64,000 bases of DNA from Geothermovivens sp964644845 (GCA_964644845.1 CAZXXS010000011.1:62001-126000), one strand, 5' to 3'; shown: positions 27,075 through 36,488, numbered from the stretch's first letter. Numbers and translations: made by a program. Notes: generated by a model from the sequence alone, not told the origin.

Positions 27075-28370
27075 ATGGAAACTGCGCGCATTGGGACAGA
27101 CGCTTCACTGGATCGCAAATACCGGTACTGGAGGTCCCGGGTTTTCGGGACGTTGTTTGTGGCCTACGGGTCGTACTACCTGTGCCGGGTAAACTTCTCC
27201 GTGGCCCTGCCGGAAATTCAAAAAACACTCGGGGCCAGCAAGGCCGAAGTGGGGGCCATTGCCACGGCGCTTTACGCTGCCTACGCCATCGGCCAGGTGG
27301 TGAATGGACAGCTGGGTGACCGCGTCGGCGGTCGTGTCATGATGCTGGTCGGCATGCTGGTCTCGGCCCTGATGAATCTGCTCTTTGGCTTTGGCCACGC
27401 CCTCGGGTTTTTGATCGCTGTCTGGGCCGTGAACGGGTACTTTCAGGCCACTGGCTGGCCCTCGATCATGAAAATCATGGCCGCGTGGTTCACCCAAAAA
27501 GAACGCGGCACGATCATGGGCTGGTTCTCGACCAACTACCAGATTGGAAATGTTCTGGCGTGGTTGCTTGCAGGTTACCTGGTGGAAAAGCTGGGCTGGC
27601 GTGCCACCTTCTGGGTGCCGGCGGCCATCTTCGGGGTGCTGTCCATTCTGGTGTACATGGGCACCCGGGATGCCCCGGAACAGGTCGGCTTGCCACCTGT
27701 GGAGGCATACCGCGGGGACGCGGAACAGGTGAAGTCGGAGCGCGAAGACATTTACCCCGGTTTCCGCTACACGCTGCGCAAGACTTTCCTGAACAAGTGG
27801 GTGTGGCTCCTGGGTGTGATCTACTTGGCCATCGATTACGCGCGTTACGGCTTGATGACCTGGGCCCCGACCTTCATCCTGGAGGTACAGCACGCGCCCC
27901 TCAAGCAATCCGCATTCAAAGCGGCCATTTTGCCACTGCTTGGCAGTGTGGGCTCCATTTTCGCCGGTTGGGCTTCCGACAAGTGGTTCGGAGCGCGCCG
28001 CGGACCGATCTCAGCCATCATGTTGTTTGGTCTGGCAATTTTCACCTACCTCTTCCGAATTGTCCCCGGTAACAACTGGGTGTTGAGCCTGGTGGTGCTC
28101 GGTTTGGCCGGATTCTGCCTCTACGGGCCGCACAGCCTTTTGGGAGGCGCTGCGGCGATGGACTTTGGAACGCGCAAGGCAGCGGCTTCGGCGGCCGGTT
28201 TCATCGACGCCCTGGGCTACGTCGGTGCGATTCTGGCAGGCTGGGGTAGCGGAATGCTGATCGACCATTACAGCTGGACAGCGGCTTTCATCTCTTGGGT
28301 CCTGGCGGCTCTTCTCGGTGCCATCTTGTCGGCTGTGATGTGGAACGTGAAACCTTCGCAGGAAGAGTAG
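27075..28370 (+). CDS. MFS transporter, organophosphate:phosphate antiporter (GlpT/UhpT-like) family
   Basis: A 431-aa protein with about 12 membrane segments, starting at ATG 27075; upstream codons of the same frame are not protein-like. The region GSYYLCRVNFSVALPEIQ is typical of the OPA family's first helix (Y--R-N-S-A). The loop GDRVGGRVMM is the MFS motif between helices 2 and 3. WFTQKERGTIMGWFSTNYQIGN matches the OPA region WFS-RERG...W--S/N---G. Known OPA members exchange glycerol-3-phosphate or hexose phosphates for phosphate. Set among secreted phosphoesterases and cytoplasmic HADs, it may import a phosphorylated product; the exact substrate is unknown. Confidence 0.88.
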   Translation: METARIGTDASLDRKYRYWRSRVFGTLFVAYGSYYLCRVNFSVALPEIQKTLGASKAEVGAIATALYAAYAIGQVVNGQLGDRVGGRVMMLVGMLVSALMNLLFGFGHALGFLIAVWAVNGYFQATGWPSIMKIMAAWFTQKERGTIMGWFSTNYQIGNVLAWLLAGYLVEKLGWRATFWVPAAIFGVLSILVYMGTRDAPEQVGLPPVEAYRGDAEQVKSEREDIYPGFRYTLRKTFLNKWVWLLGVIYLAIDYARYGLMTWAPTFILEVQHAPLKQSAFKAAILPLLGSVGSIFAGWASDKWFGARRGPISAIMLFGLAIFTYLFRIVPGNNWVLSLVVLGLAGFCLYGPHSLLGGAAAMDFGTRKAAASAAGFIDALGYVGAILAGWGSGMLIDHYSWTAAFISWVLAALLGAILSAVMWNVKPSQEE

Positions 28371-28505
28371 GTCCCGCGGGAGACTTGTGGTCTGAAGAAA
28401 CAGACCTGAAACACACCGGCCGCTGGGAGCACGTCTGCCGGTGAGAGGGTCAACCTGAGCATTTGAAGTCCAAGGGACTGAGCGTAGAAGGAGGGACATC
28501 CTGGG

Positions 28506-28546
28506 GCCGTCACCAGTGTCCTGGCGCATGGTGACGGCTCTTCTTT
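28506..28546 (+). terminator. Rho-independent terminator after the MFS transporter
   Basis: GCCGTCACCA (28506-28515) pairs perfectly with TGGTGACGGC (28529-28538) over a 13-nt loop and is followed by TCTTCTTT. It ends the aldolase-to-transporter run. Confidence 0.88.
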
Positions 28547-28664
28547 AGCTGGACGTTTTCGACGACAACCGGCGCAGAAGCCGCGGTCAATGATTTTCGG
28601 AACTAAGCGGGCGAACTTCGACGGGTTAGCGAGGAGAGCGGTGTTGTTTTCTGGAGAAGGAGCT

Positions 28665-29501
28665 GTGCAAGAAAATGCCTCTGCGGGAAAGCGCGCGCAG
28701 GCGTTACTGAACTCGGAGCTGCTGGAAACGGTACGACGGGCGCGCGCCTTCGCCATTGACCTGGACGGAACCACGGTCCTGGGACCCAAGCTGTTTCCGT
28801 GGATGCCAGATCTGCTTGAGAAGATCAGAAGCTCAGGGCGCAGATTCCTCATCTTAAGCAACAATTCTTCCAAGAGCGATGCCGAGCACGCGCGCATGCT
28901 TCGGGAGATGGGGCTCGATGTCCGTGCCGAGGACGTGTTCACGTCGGCAGACGCCACGATCATGTACCTGAGTTCTCGAATGCGCCGTTTGTATCTGCTC
29001 GCGACTCCGGGCGTGACCGAAGATTTCAAGCGGGCTGGGTTCGAACTCACCGAGAACAATCCAGAAGCGGTTGTGTTGGCTTTTGACCTGACGCTGACCT
29101 ACGAGAAGCTGGACAGGGCTTGTTACTTTGTTCGCAAGGGAGTGCCCTTCCTGGCGACGCACCACGACACAACCTGGATGGTTGGTCCGGACGAGCACAA
29201 ACCGGACTGCGGGGCTCTGGCGGCGGCCATCACGGCGGCTACGGGCGTGCGGCCCAGGTACTTCGGCAAACCCCAGGTGACGATGTTGCGCGGTGCTGCG
29301 CAGCGTCTGGGTGTGAAAAAGAACGAACTGGTCCTAGTCGGTGACCGACTCGACACCGATGTGCCGATGGGCCACCGCTTCGGCATTCCCACCGTGCTGG
29401 TGTTGAGTGGAAAGACCAAACCTGAGGATCTTGAGACCTCCAGGTACCAAGCTGATTTCGTGCTCCAGAACAGCGGCGAGTTGATTCCTTACCTGACCTG
29501 A
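28665..29501 (+). CDS. HAD-IIA phosphatase, NagD/phosphoglycolate phosphatase-like
   Basis: A 278-aa protein if it starts at GTG 28665, where GGAG at 28653-28656 is well spaced. Alternatives are GTG 28641 (GAGGAG upstream) and ATG 28590 (no ribosome site). Motif I is AFAIDLDGTTVLG, motif II ILSNNSSKS, and motifs III/IV GKPQVTMLRGAAQRLG and LVGDRLDTDVPMG, typical of subfamily IIA (NagD, PNPP, phosphoglycolate phosphatase). The C2-type cap lies between about 65 and 185. The substrate is probably a small sugar phosphate or nucleotide. It follows a terminator, so it probably has its own promoter. Confidence 0.87.
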   Translation: MQENASAGKRAQALLNSELLETVRRARAFAIDLDGTTVLGPKLFPWMPDLLEKIRSSGRRFLILSNNSSKSDAEHARMLREMGLDVRAEDVFTSADATIMYLSSRMRRLYLLATPGVTEDFKRAGFELTENNPEAVVLAFDLTLTYEKLDRACYFVRKGVPFLATHHDTTWMVGPDEHKPDCGALAAAITAATGVRPRYFGKPQVTMLRGAAQRLGVKKNELVLVGDRLDTDVPMGHRFGIPTVLVLSGKTKPEDLETSRYQADFVLQNSGELIPYLT

Positions 29502-29872
29502 TGATCTGAAGCTTTGATCCGAGCCTTTTGTTTGTGTAGACTACGCGGCACCGGGGACTGAGTACGCAGAGAACCGGTGGGCTTCTGCGGGATTGTGCTG
29601 AGTCCGGTGTACGGTGCAGGACGGGGTCCAGCGGGCGCAGGTCTTTGTCCTTGCGCTTTTTGCGGATAGATTGTGTCGCCTCGGGTCTGGCGCCGGAGGT
29701 CGGGTGTAAGCGAAAAGTGACCGCCCCTGTCTTGACGGTTCGCACAGCTGGTTGCCGCGACGGCAAACCACGCGGGCCTGCGCCCTGAGTTCGTCCCTGC
29801 ACCCTACTGTTCGGTATGGGCGTAGCCTGACGGGGCAACGGGGTGTTGATTTAAAGTGAGGAGGAAAGCAGG
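29502..29872 (+). other. Gene-free gap before a phosphoesterase
   Basis: No coding frame and no clear terminator or promoter was found. The only functional signal is the GAGGAGG ribosome site just before 29873. Confidence 0.4.
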
Positions 29873-31024
29873 ATGCGGCGGACGCTGACATTGTTGCTTG
29901 TTGGACTGGTTGCGGCCGTACCTGCGCTTGCGCAGCACGGTTTGCATTTCGTTGTGGAACCCTACCTTCAGAATGTTTCGGAGACGGGCATTACGGTCAT
30001 GTGGGAGACGAATGCTCCGTCAAATTCGACCGTTGAATTTGGGCTGAGCGCACGATTCGATCGGCGGGTGCAAGACACAACCTTCGTCCAGATCCACGAG
30101 GTGCATTTGAGGGGACTCAAGCCGCAGACGGTGTACTTTTACCGGGTGATTAGCCGGGACAAAACAGGATCGAGTTTGGCCAGCGACACGCTGTCTTTTC
30201 AGACGGCTGTGCTGCCCGAGACCGCTTTCGCGTTCGCTGTTGTTGGCGATTCCCGTACCTACCCTGACCGCTGGGGCCGGATTGCCGGGCTGGTTTGGGG
30301 AGAGCGGCCGAACTTTGTTTTGCACGTCGGCGACGTGGTGACCAACGGCAACGTTAAAGAGCAGTGGGTGCGCGAGTTTTTGATGCCCGCGGCCAGGCTG
30401 TTCGGCCGAGTTCCCTTCTTCGTTGCCATCGGCAACCACGAGCGCAACGCACACTGGTTCTACGACTACATGTGCAACCCACCGCCGGAAAACTACTACA
30501 CTTTCACTTACGGAGATGCCGAGTTCATCGTTGTGGACACGAATGACAGGCAGGGATTGCAGCCCGGCGGCCGGCAGTACAACTGGCTGGTACACGCCCT
30601 GAAATCTTCGAAAGCGACGTGGAAGTTCGTTGCGCACCATCACCCGCCCTACTCGTCGGACGAAAACGACTACGGCGACGCCTACCGAGGGCCCACGACC
30701 CTGGGCGATCCGCAGGTACGGCTGCTGGTACCGCTCTACGAGAAGTACGGGGTAGACATCGTGTGGGTTGGACACATTCACACCTACGAACGAACCTGGC
30801 CGATCCGGAAGGGACGGGTGGATGAAAAACGCGGTGTCATTTACATCCAGGCGGGCGGAGGCGGCGCCGAACTGGAAGACTTCGCCCCAACCCGTAGCTG
30901 GTTCACGGCCAAAGTGCTGCGGAACTGGCAGTACTGCCTGGTGACGATCCACGACCGTACGCTCGTCGTGATGACTTACGACATCGACGGCCGGATGGTG
31001 GATTACTTGAAACTTCACAAGTGA
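29873..31024 (+). CDS. Secreted purple acid phosphatase-like metallophosphoesterase
   Basis: A 383-aa protein with a clean signal peptide (MRRTLTLLLVGLVAAVPALAQ) and a strong GAGGAGG ribosome site. Residues about 25-115 are the purple acid phosphatase N-terminal FN3 domain (VEPYLQNVSETGITVMWET, HLRGLKPQTVYFYRV). About 118-370 is the phosphoesterase: VVGDSRTYPD, HVGDVVTNG, AIGNHERN, HHHPPYSS and GHIHTYERT. The tyrosine of true purple enzymes (GDxxY) is not evident, so it may not be a purple Fe-type enzyme. It lacks a sorting domain, unlike its relatives at 19697 and 31435, and may stay in the periplasm. Confidence 0.88.
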   Translation: MRRTLTLLLVGLVAAVPALAQHGLHFVVEPYLQNVSETGITVMWETNAPSNSTVEFGLSARFDRRVQDTTFVQIHEVHLRGLKPQTVYFYRVISRDKTGSSLASDTLSFQTAVLPETAFAFAVVGDSRTYPDRWGRIAGLVWGERPNFVLHVGDVVTNGNVKEQWVREFLMPAARLFGRVPFFVAIGNHERNAHWFYDYMCNPPPENYYTFTYGDAEFIVVDTNDRQGLQPGGRQYNWLVHALKSSKATWKFVAHHHPPYSSDENDYGDAYRGPTTLGDPQVRLLVPLYEKYGVDIVWVGHIHTYERTWPIRKGRVDEKRGVIYIQAGGGGAELEDFAPTRSWFTAKVLRNWQYCLVTIHDRTLVVMTYDIDGRMVDYLKLHK

Positions 31025-31434
31025 GGGGGCATCGAAGGCCACGGACGTTGCGGAGGCACCTTACGGCGACTGTGCACGTGCTGCCAATGCCTTGCTTGTC
31101 GGCACTTCGGAGAACAGCAAGAGTGCGTTCTTTTGACCCGCGCTGCGCGAAAGGGACGCCTTAACGGTCCAGCGTGTGACCTGTGGGCTTGCCCTCAAAT
31201 GCCTGAAGGTGGGTCGGCGTGAGTGCAAATGAGTTGCGATGTGTTCCTGTTGCTTGTCGTTGCGACGCGGTGGGGATCGTCAGCGAAGTCATGCTTGTCG
31301 AATGAACACGGAGGTCACGGCTGTTCGCGTTTTAAATGAGCAAGAGGACGTCGGGATCACCGGAACGGCTCCCCGGAGCCCGGCGTGGGACTACGTGGAA
31401 CGCAGAAACGCTCTGTCAGAATTGGAGGTGTGAA
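31025..31434 (+). other. Gene-free gap between phosphoesterase genes
   Basis: The frame that opens at 31336 is only an upstream extension of the next gene; it lacks a ribosome site and precedes the true signal peptide. No hairpin with a T-run and no consensus promoter was found. Confidence 0.4.
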
Positions 31435-33696
31435 ATGGTCAGGTTGCGGAGTGCACAGATCGTGTGGCTTGCAGTTGTCGCATTGGCACTGGTGTGCGTG
31501 CAGGCCACTGCAGCCAGGGTGTTGGACGAGTCCGAACCGAACGACTTCGCTGCTTTGGCAAACAGAATTGCGGTCGGCGACACAGTGGCCGCCACCTTTT
31601 CTTCGAGATCCGACGCGGATTGGTTTGTGTTCGACTGGGACTCGACGCGGATGTACTACCTCACAAGCATCGAAAATGAGGCCGGCGTCCAACCGGATCT
31701 TCTGCTCTTTTTCGGCGACGACACCACCCGCAACATCCTGACCAGCTCAGTGGCGGGCAGAAACGGCAACGGGAATTTCCGCCTGTCGGGTTACGTTCCC
31801 GCACGTACAGGTCGCTACTACGCCAAGATCGTGAACGCCGACTCGATGGCTGGCGCGTACAAGATCAGGCTGGTTGGCGGCAGAAGCATTGATTCGCTGT
31901 TGGCCAACGAACCGGATAATGACTACGTGGCGGCTTTGCGGCACCACGCTATTCCCACGAACGGAGACACCCTTGTTGCGGCCATCTACCCGGCCAACGA
32001 CGTGGACTTGTTCTGGTTTCAGGGCCAGGCTGGTCTGATGTGCAGTGTGTTCACGTGTCCGGTGCTGGGGCTCGACATCCGGGACACCGACACCTACATA
32101 CAGCTGATCGACCCCAGTGGCCGTGTGCTTGCCGAAAATGACGACAGGGGTACGGAGCAGACGACCAGTGGACCGCGCAACAACACCTTTTCTCAAATCA
32201 CCAAAACGCTTCCGGTCACGGGACGCTACTACATTCGGGTGCGCTGCTTTTACAACGAGGATGCTCACACGGGGCCCATCAACGAGGAGCGTCCCGGCAC
32301 GGGGGAGTACGGGATTTCTGTTTCCGTGAGTACGCCGCCGCCGGAGCCAATGGCCTTCAACAAGCTGCCGTACCTTCAGAACGTTCGGGAGGACGGCATC
32401 ACGATCATGTGGGAAACAACGCAGCCGGCGGATTCCCGCGTTGAATACGGCCCCGATTCAACGTACGGATTTTCGGTGTCCGACACGGCCAAGGTCAAGA
32501 TTCACGAGGTCAGAATCAAGGGCCTGGATCCCGAGACGACCTACCACTACAGAGTTCGCAGCGACACCTTGGTGAGCGCAGACGCTACGTTTCGTACAGC
32601 CATCTTTCCTTCCACGCCGTTTCGATTTGCGGTCTGGGGCGACAGTCGGACGGACATCTCGGCCCACGCGCGAGTTGTGAGAGCCATGGTTCGGTGGCAC
32701 CCGGACATTGCCGTCAACGTGGGCGACATCGTGACCAGAGGCAGCGTGTACAGCCAGTGGTCCGATGAGTTCTTCACGCCTGCCCACCCGCTGATGGTGA
32801 ACACACCCGTGTACGTGTCGATTGGTAACCACGAAGGGAATGCACACTGGTTTTACGACTTCTTTTCATTCCCTCCGCCCGAGGACTACTTCAGCTTCAA
32901 TTACGGGAACGCACACTTCATCATTCTGGACACGAACAAACCGTACTACCCAGGATCCCCGCAGTACAAGTGGTTCGAAGATGATCTGAAATCCAGTGCC
33001 CGAAAAAAGGCCACCTGGACCTTCGTCTTCTTCCACCATCCACCGTGGAGCCAACAGTGGGACAGCCCAGGTTACACTGGCGAGGCTGCCGTGCGGCGGT
33101 ACCTGGTGCCTCTCCTCGAAGGTGAAGACCACGTAGATTTTGTGTTCAACGGGCACACGCACGACTACGAGCGCGGCTTCCGGAATGGCGTGTACTACAT
33201 CATCACCGGCGGCGGTGGTGCCGCACTGGACCGCACCAAAACCGGTAACTGGCCGCACATCGCCGTCTGGCTTTCGCAGTACCACTTCTGTGTGCTGGAC
33301 GTCAACGGTCCTGACCTGGTGTTCAAAGCGGTGTCGCCCACAGGTGTGATCCTGGACAGCTTGCGTTTGCACAAAAGTGCCAGCGGTGTGAAGAGCGAGA
33401 CCGGTGGTACTGCACCGCTTTCTTTCGACATTCAGCGAGCTTACCCAAACCCGTTCCGACAGAACACGCAACTTACACTCCGCATTCCCGGGGCGGGTCG
33501 TGTTCACGTGTTGATTTCCGATGTGCTGGGTCGTGTCGTCCGGGAACTCGAGGTGCGCAAGAGCGCTGCTGGCGTGGCCGTGGTTCGTTGGGATGGCCGG
33601 AACCAGAACGGCGAACTTGTGCCCTCCGGTGTCTACTTTGCCGTAGCGCGCTGGAACGGCCAGCGTCGTGTGGTGAAGATGGTGCGAATAGAGTAA
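31435..33696 (+). CDS. Secreted PPC-FN3-metallophosphoesterase chimera with sorting domain
   Basis: A 753-aa protein. ATG 31435 follows GGAGG and begins a signal peptide (RSAQIVWLAVVALALVCVQATAA). Residues about 24-300 are one PPC unit like those at 14138 (ESEPNDFAALAN, MYYLTS, FRLSGYVPARTG, IRDTDTYI, GTGEYGISV). About 305-395 is a purple acid phosphatase FN3 domain (NKLPYLQNVREDGITIMWET). About 396-645 is the phosphoesterase: WGDSRTD, NVGDIVTRG, SIGNHEGN, FHHPPWS and NGHTHDYERG. About 662-753 is the sorting domain (IQRAYPNPFRQNTQLTLRIP). It appears to combine the PPC module of the cassette 1 surface protein with the enzyme at 29873. Confidence 0.88.
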   Translation: MVRLRSAQIVWLAVVALALVCVQATAARVLDESEPNDFAALANRIAVGDTVAATFSSRSDADWFVFDWDSTRMYYLTSIENEAGVQPDLLLFFGDDTTRNILTSSVAGRNGNGNFRLSGYVPARTGRYYAKIVNADSMAGAYKIRLVGGRSIDSLLANEPDNDYVAALRHHAIPTNGDTLVAAIYPANDVDLFWFQGQAGLMCSVFTCPVLGLDIRDTDTYIQLIDPSGRVLAENDDRGTEQTTSGPRNNTFSQITKTLPVTGRYYIRVRCFYNEDAHTGPINEERPGTGEYGISVSVSTPPPEPMAFNKLPYLQNVREDGITIMWETTQPADSRVEYGPDSTYGFSVSDTAKVKIHEVRIKGLDPETTYHYRVRSDTLVSADATFRTAIFPSTPFRFAVWGDSRTDISAHARVVRAMVRWHPDIAVNVGDIVTRGSVYSQWSDEFFTPAHPLMVNTPVYVSIGNHEGNAHWFYDFFSFPPPEDYFSFNYGNAHFIILDTNKPYYPGSPQYKWFEDDLKSSARKKATWTFVFFHHPPWSQQWDSPGYTGEAAVRRYLVPLLEGEDHVDFVFNGHTHDYERGFRNGVYYIITGGGGAALDRTKTGNWPHIAVWLSQYHFCVLDVNGPDLVFKAVSPTGVILDSLRLHKSASGVKSETGGTAPLSFDIQRAYPNPFRQNTQLTLRIPGAGRVHVLISDVLGRVVRELEVRKSAAGVAVVRWDGRNQNGELVPSGVYFAVARWNGQRRVVKMVRIE

Positions 33697-33725
33697 CCTG
33701 GGTCCAAAAGCCCGGTTCCGATTTT

Positions 33726-33763
33726 GAAGGCCCACGGCACCAGCGGCGGTGGGCCTTCTTCTT
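33726..33763 (+). terminator. Rho-independent terminator after the PPC-phosphoesterase gene
   Basis: GAAGGCCCAC (33726-33735) pairs with GTGGGCCTTC (33749-33758) over a 13-nt loop and runs into TTCTT. It ends the phosphoesterase region. Confidence 0.82.
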
Positions 33764-34128
33764 GGGTTGGCGGGGCAAGGTCCAACTGGACTTGGCGGGT
33801 TTCTGCACTCCGCGAGTTAGGGCTCGCAGTGCCTGCGAAAGGTAGAGCGAGGTTCAAGGTTGTGCTCCGTCGGTGAGGGTGCGGTGAGTTTCGAGCGGTT
33901 TCGCCAACCGGGTCCAGGGGCTGCACAGAGGCAAGTCGTTTGAACCCTCCCCGCAAACCCGAGGGAGGACCACGGCCTTCACCAGACGAAGGAAAGCGGG
34001 GATCCGAACGTAGCACTTCCTGCGCCGCTTGCCAAGCTTGTGGGCTCCCTTTTCGGCCGGGACAAGGCTGTTTCAGCGGGCCGTGATTCTCCTCGAAGAA
34101 ATCAGTCCATTTCCGGGATAAAACCGGC

Positions 34129-34157
34129 TTGCAAACGTCGGCCAGACGGTGTACCTT
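34129..34157 (+). promoter_or_regulatory. Candidate sigma70-like promoter
   Basis: TTGCAA (34129-34134), a 17-bp spacer and TACCTT (34152-34157), 79 bp before the start at 34237. The -10 is imperfect. Confidence 0.45.
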
Positions 34158-34236
34158 AGCTCGGGGCTGTGCGAGCCGTAGGCTTGCTTGGCTACGGCGC
34201 TCGAATACAGTTTGAACGGACCAGCAGGATGCCTCA

Positions 34237-35412
34237 ATGAAGATCGGTTGTCTCGTTGCAGGGATGGCGCTTGCCGCCGGGCTTTCCTGGGGCAGTTTTG
34301 CGCAGGATTCCAGCGAGCCACAGGTTCTTGGCCGAGTCCAGGCCGATTTTCTGATCGAAATTTCCGGGGTCGTGGCCAGTCGACAGAACCCGGGAGTCCT
34401 GTGGGTCCACAACGATTCCGGTGGCGACAACGCCATCTACGCGCTCGACCTGCACGGGCGTCTGCTCGGGATCTACCGCCTCGCAGGGTCGCGGAACCGA
34501 GACTGGGAAGACATCGCCATCGGACCGGGGACTGACTCCTTGAGCTGGGTTGTGTACGTCGGGGACATTGGGGACAATTCCCGCACGCGTGCGACAAAAA
34601 TCATCTACAGGGTTCCGGAACCTCACGTTGACACAACCCAGGTGACCGTTGACACGACTCTGTACGATGTCGACAGAATCGTTTTTGCTTACCCTGACGG
34701 CGTCCACAACGCGGAGACGCTGATGGTGGACCCGAAAACGGCCGACATTTACGTGGCCAACAAGAGCAGCATCACAACGCTCTACCGGGTTCCGCGGGAC
34801 GCGCAGTTTTCTCCCACCCCGACACTGAGGGTGGACACACTGGAGGTAGTCGCCCACCTGCTGTTCGGCACCGCGGTTGCAGGCGACATCGACGTTGAGT
34901 CACGGGAGATGCTCATCAAAAACTACAGCCGTGTGTTTGGCTGGTCGCGCGGGGACACCCAGACGTGGGCTGAGGCGCTTAGCGTCCGGTACCACTTTTG
35001 GCCGTACCGAAAGGAGCCGCAGGGTGAGGCCATTTGCTGGACGGCGGACGGCAAAGGGTACCTCACGATCAGCGAAGGGGTTCACCCCAAGATCTACTAC
35101 TACCGTCCCGCTCTCACGGGGCTTCGGTTTTCTGGCCAGCGCACCCCGAGCGCAGCGGTCCTGCGTGCTACGTGGTTGTCCGGTCGTGAAAAGCTTGAAG
35201 CGACAATTCGCTTGCCGGCGTTTGGTCCGTGGGAAGTACGCATTCTAAACGTGCGCGGGAGGGAAATCGTGTCTCGAACGGTTGAGGCAGGGATGTGGGG
35301 GGAGCATCGTGTGCAGTTCAGTACGGCTGGTTGGTCAAGTGGCGTGTACCTCGTCCAGTTGAAACTGCGCGGGAAAATCTTCAAGACGCAAAGGGTGGTT
35401 GTGGTTCGCTGA
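34237..35412 (+). CDS. Secreted propeller-like protein with GDIGDN motif and sorting-type C-terminus
   Basis: A 391-aa protein with a signal peptide (MKIGCLVAGMALAAGLSWGSFAQ). The body has ISGVVASRQNPGVLWVHNDSGG, ALDLHGRLLG, NRDWEDIAIGPG, YVGDIGDNSRTR, NAETLMVDP and GEAICWTADGKGYLTISEG. These repeated strand-turn blocks suggest a beta propeller; I recall this motif set from uncharacterised secreted proteins and cannot name an activity. The last 80 residues (WEVRILNVRGREI, SSGVYLVQLKLRGK) resemble the FlgD-like sorting domain, but the YPNPFNP element is absent. It probably has its own promoter at 34129-34157. Confidence 0.65.
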   Translation: MKIGCLVAGMALAAGLSWGSFAQDSSEPQVLGRVQADFLIEISGVVASRQNPGVLWVHNDSGGDNAIYALDLHGRLLGIYRLAGSRNRDWEDIAIGPGTDSLSWVVYVGDIGDNSRTRATKIIYRVPEPHVDTTQVTVDTTLYDVDRIVFAYPDGVHNAETLMVDPKTADIYVANKSSITTLYRVPRDAQFSPTPTLRVDTLEVVAHLLFGTAVAGDIDVESREMLIKNYSRVFGWSRGDTQTWAEALSVRYHFWPYRKEPQGEAICWTADGKGYLTISEGVHPKIYYYRPALTGLRFSGQRTPSAAVLRATWLSGREKLEATIRLPAFGPWEVRILNVRGREIVSRTVEAGMWGEHRVQFSTAGWSSGVYLVQLKLRGKIFKTQRVVVVR

Positions 35413-35552
35413 AATCCGGGTCGCGAGGTGCGGTCTTTCTACTTTGCACAGTGGTAGGTAGGTTACAAGGGAAACCAGCGGAATTAGCGGGCTACTTGTT
35501 CGTTGTTGCGTCCAGCTTTTCAGTCCGGTGGGTAGAAGGCGAGGAGGTGTTC

Positions 35553-35903
35553 ATGGCAAACGTTGTGGTTTGGCACAATCCCCGGTGCCGGAAAAGTCGG
35601 GCAGGCGTCAAGTACCTCGAAGAGAAGGGCGTGGATTTCGAGATCGTCGACTACATCAAAAACGGTGTGGATGCGGAGGAATTGGCGCGGATCATCCGGC
35701 TTTCCGGGCGGCCCGTTTCGGAATTCATCCGTACCAACGAGAAGGAGTACCGCGAGCTGGGTCTGAAGGGGAAAGAGCTGTCTCCGGAAGAATTCGCGCA
35801 GATCGTAGCTGAGCATCCCAAACTGCTGCAAAGGCCGATTGTTGTTGCGGGCGAAAAGGTTGTTCTGGCCCAGCCGCCGGAACGGGTAGACGAGATCTTG
35901 TAG
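35553..35903 (+). CDS. ArsC-family (thioredoxin-fold) arsenate reductase-like protein
   Basis: A 116-aa protein starting at ATG 35553 after GAGGAGG (35541-35547); the longer frame upstream is not coding. HNPRCRKSRAGVKYLEEKG carries the family's CxxxS/R-like catalytic cysteine region (usual form NPRCSKSR). FIRTNEKEYRELGL and LLQRPIVVAGEKVVLAQPPERVDEIL match the ArsC/YffB family, including the RPI(V) arginine. It could reduce arsenate with glutathione or thioredoxin, or be an uncharacterised Spx/YffB-type relative. No ars operon genes are adjacent, so a role in arsenic resistance is not established. Confidence 0.82.
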   Translation: MANVVVWHNPRCRKSRAGVKYLEEKGVDFEIVDYIKNGVDAEELARIIRLSGRPVSEFIRTNEKEYRELGLKGKELSPEEFAQIVAEHPKLLQRPIVVAGEKVVLAQPPERVDEIL

Positions 35904-36488
35904 CACGCGTCTTTGATCGAGTGCCGAGTAGGCGTTTTCCCCGGTTTTGCCGGTGCCGGCTGGTTCACTCGCTTGGCTTTTGTCGCTTGGACACGAATGG
36001 CAGATCCGTCCGCAGGGGAGTGACATTGGGGCTACCCCTCGTCGCCGCGAGAGGGAGGAGCAAAGCGGTCGAGGGCTCTTCTGCCCAGGTCCAGCGTGCG
36101 GAGCCTTGACGCGGGTGCCCTCCGGTCGTGAACGTGTGGGGTCCCCCGTGACGGAACGTCGGTTGTAGCGCCTGAAATCACTCCCCTGCCGGGAATTTCA
36201 GCAAGGCCTACCTCTGTTTCCCTCAGTTGCCGAGCGTGCTGACTGTGCGCTCGCCGATCAGGTTGTTTCCATCCACTCCATCCTGTTTTTCCAGATGTGG
36301 AGCGAGCTGCAAGTAAGCACTGCTTACCAGAGGGCATTGCCGTCCGGATCCGCACGAGTGGGTTCAGGCGAAAGCTGCTGATTTGGCGTCGTCGGGTCGT
36401 GGAGAGCGAGGGATCTGTTTTCGCAGGGGGTAGGGGCAAATCGGCTGCCTGAACCGGTTTTTGTGACTGGGAGGAGGCGAAAAAAGTC

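Larger units (their letters stand above)
33697..34236 (+). other. Intergenic region with terminator and promoter
   Basis: It holds the terminator at 33726-33763 and a candidate promoter at 34129-34157. Nothing between them looks coding. A 267-codon frame on the - strand here is a chance frame without family features. Confidence 0.5.

Noticed and set aside
35553..35903. Arsenic resistance operon
   Set aside because: Only an ArsC-family protein is present; no arsR, efflux or methyltransferase gene is adjacent.
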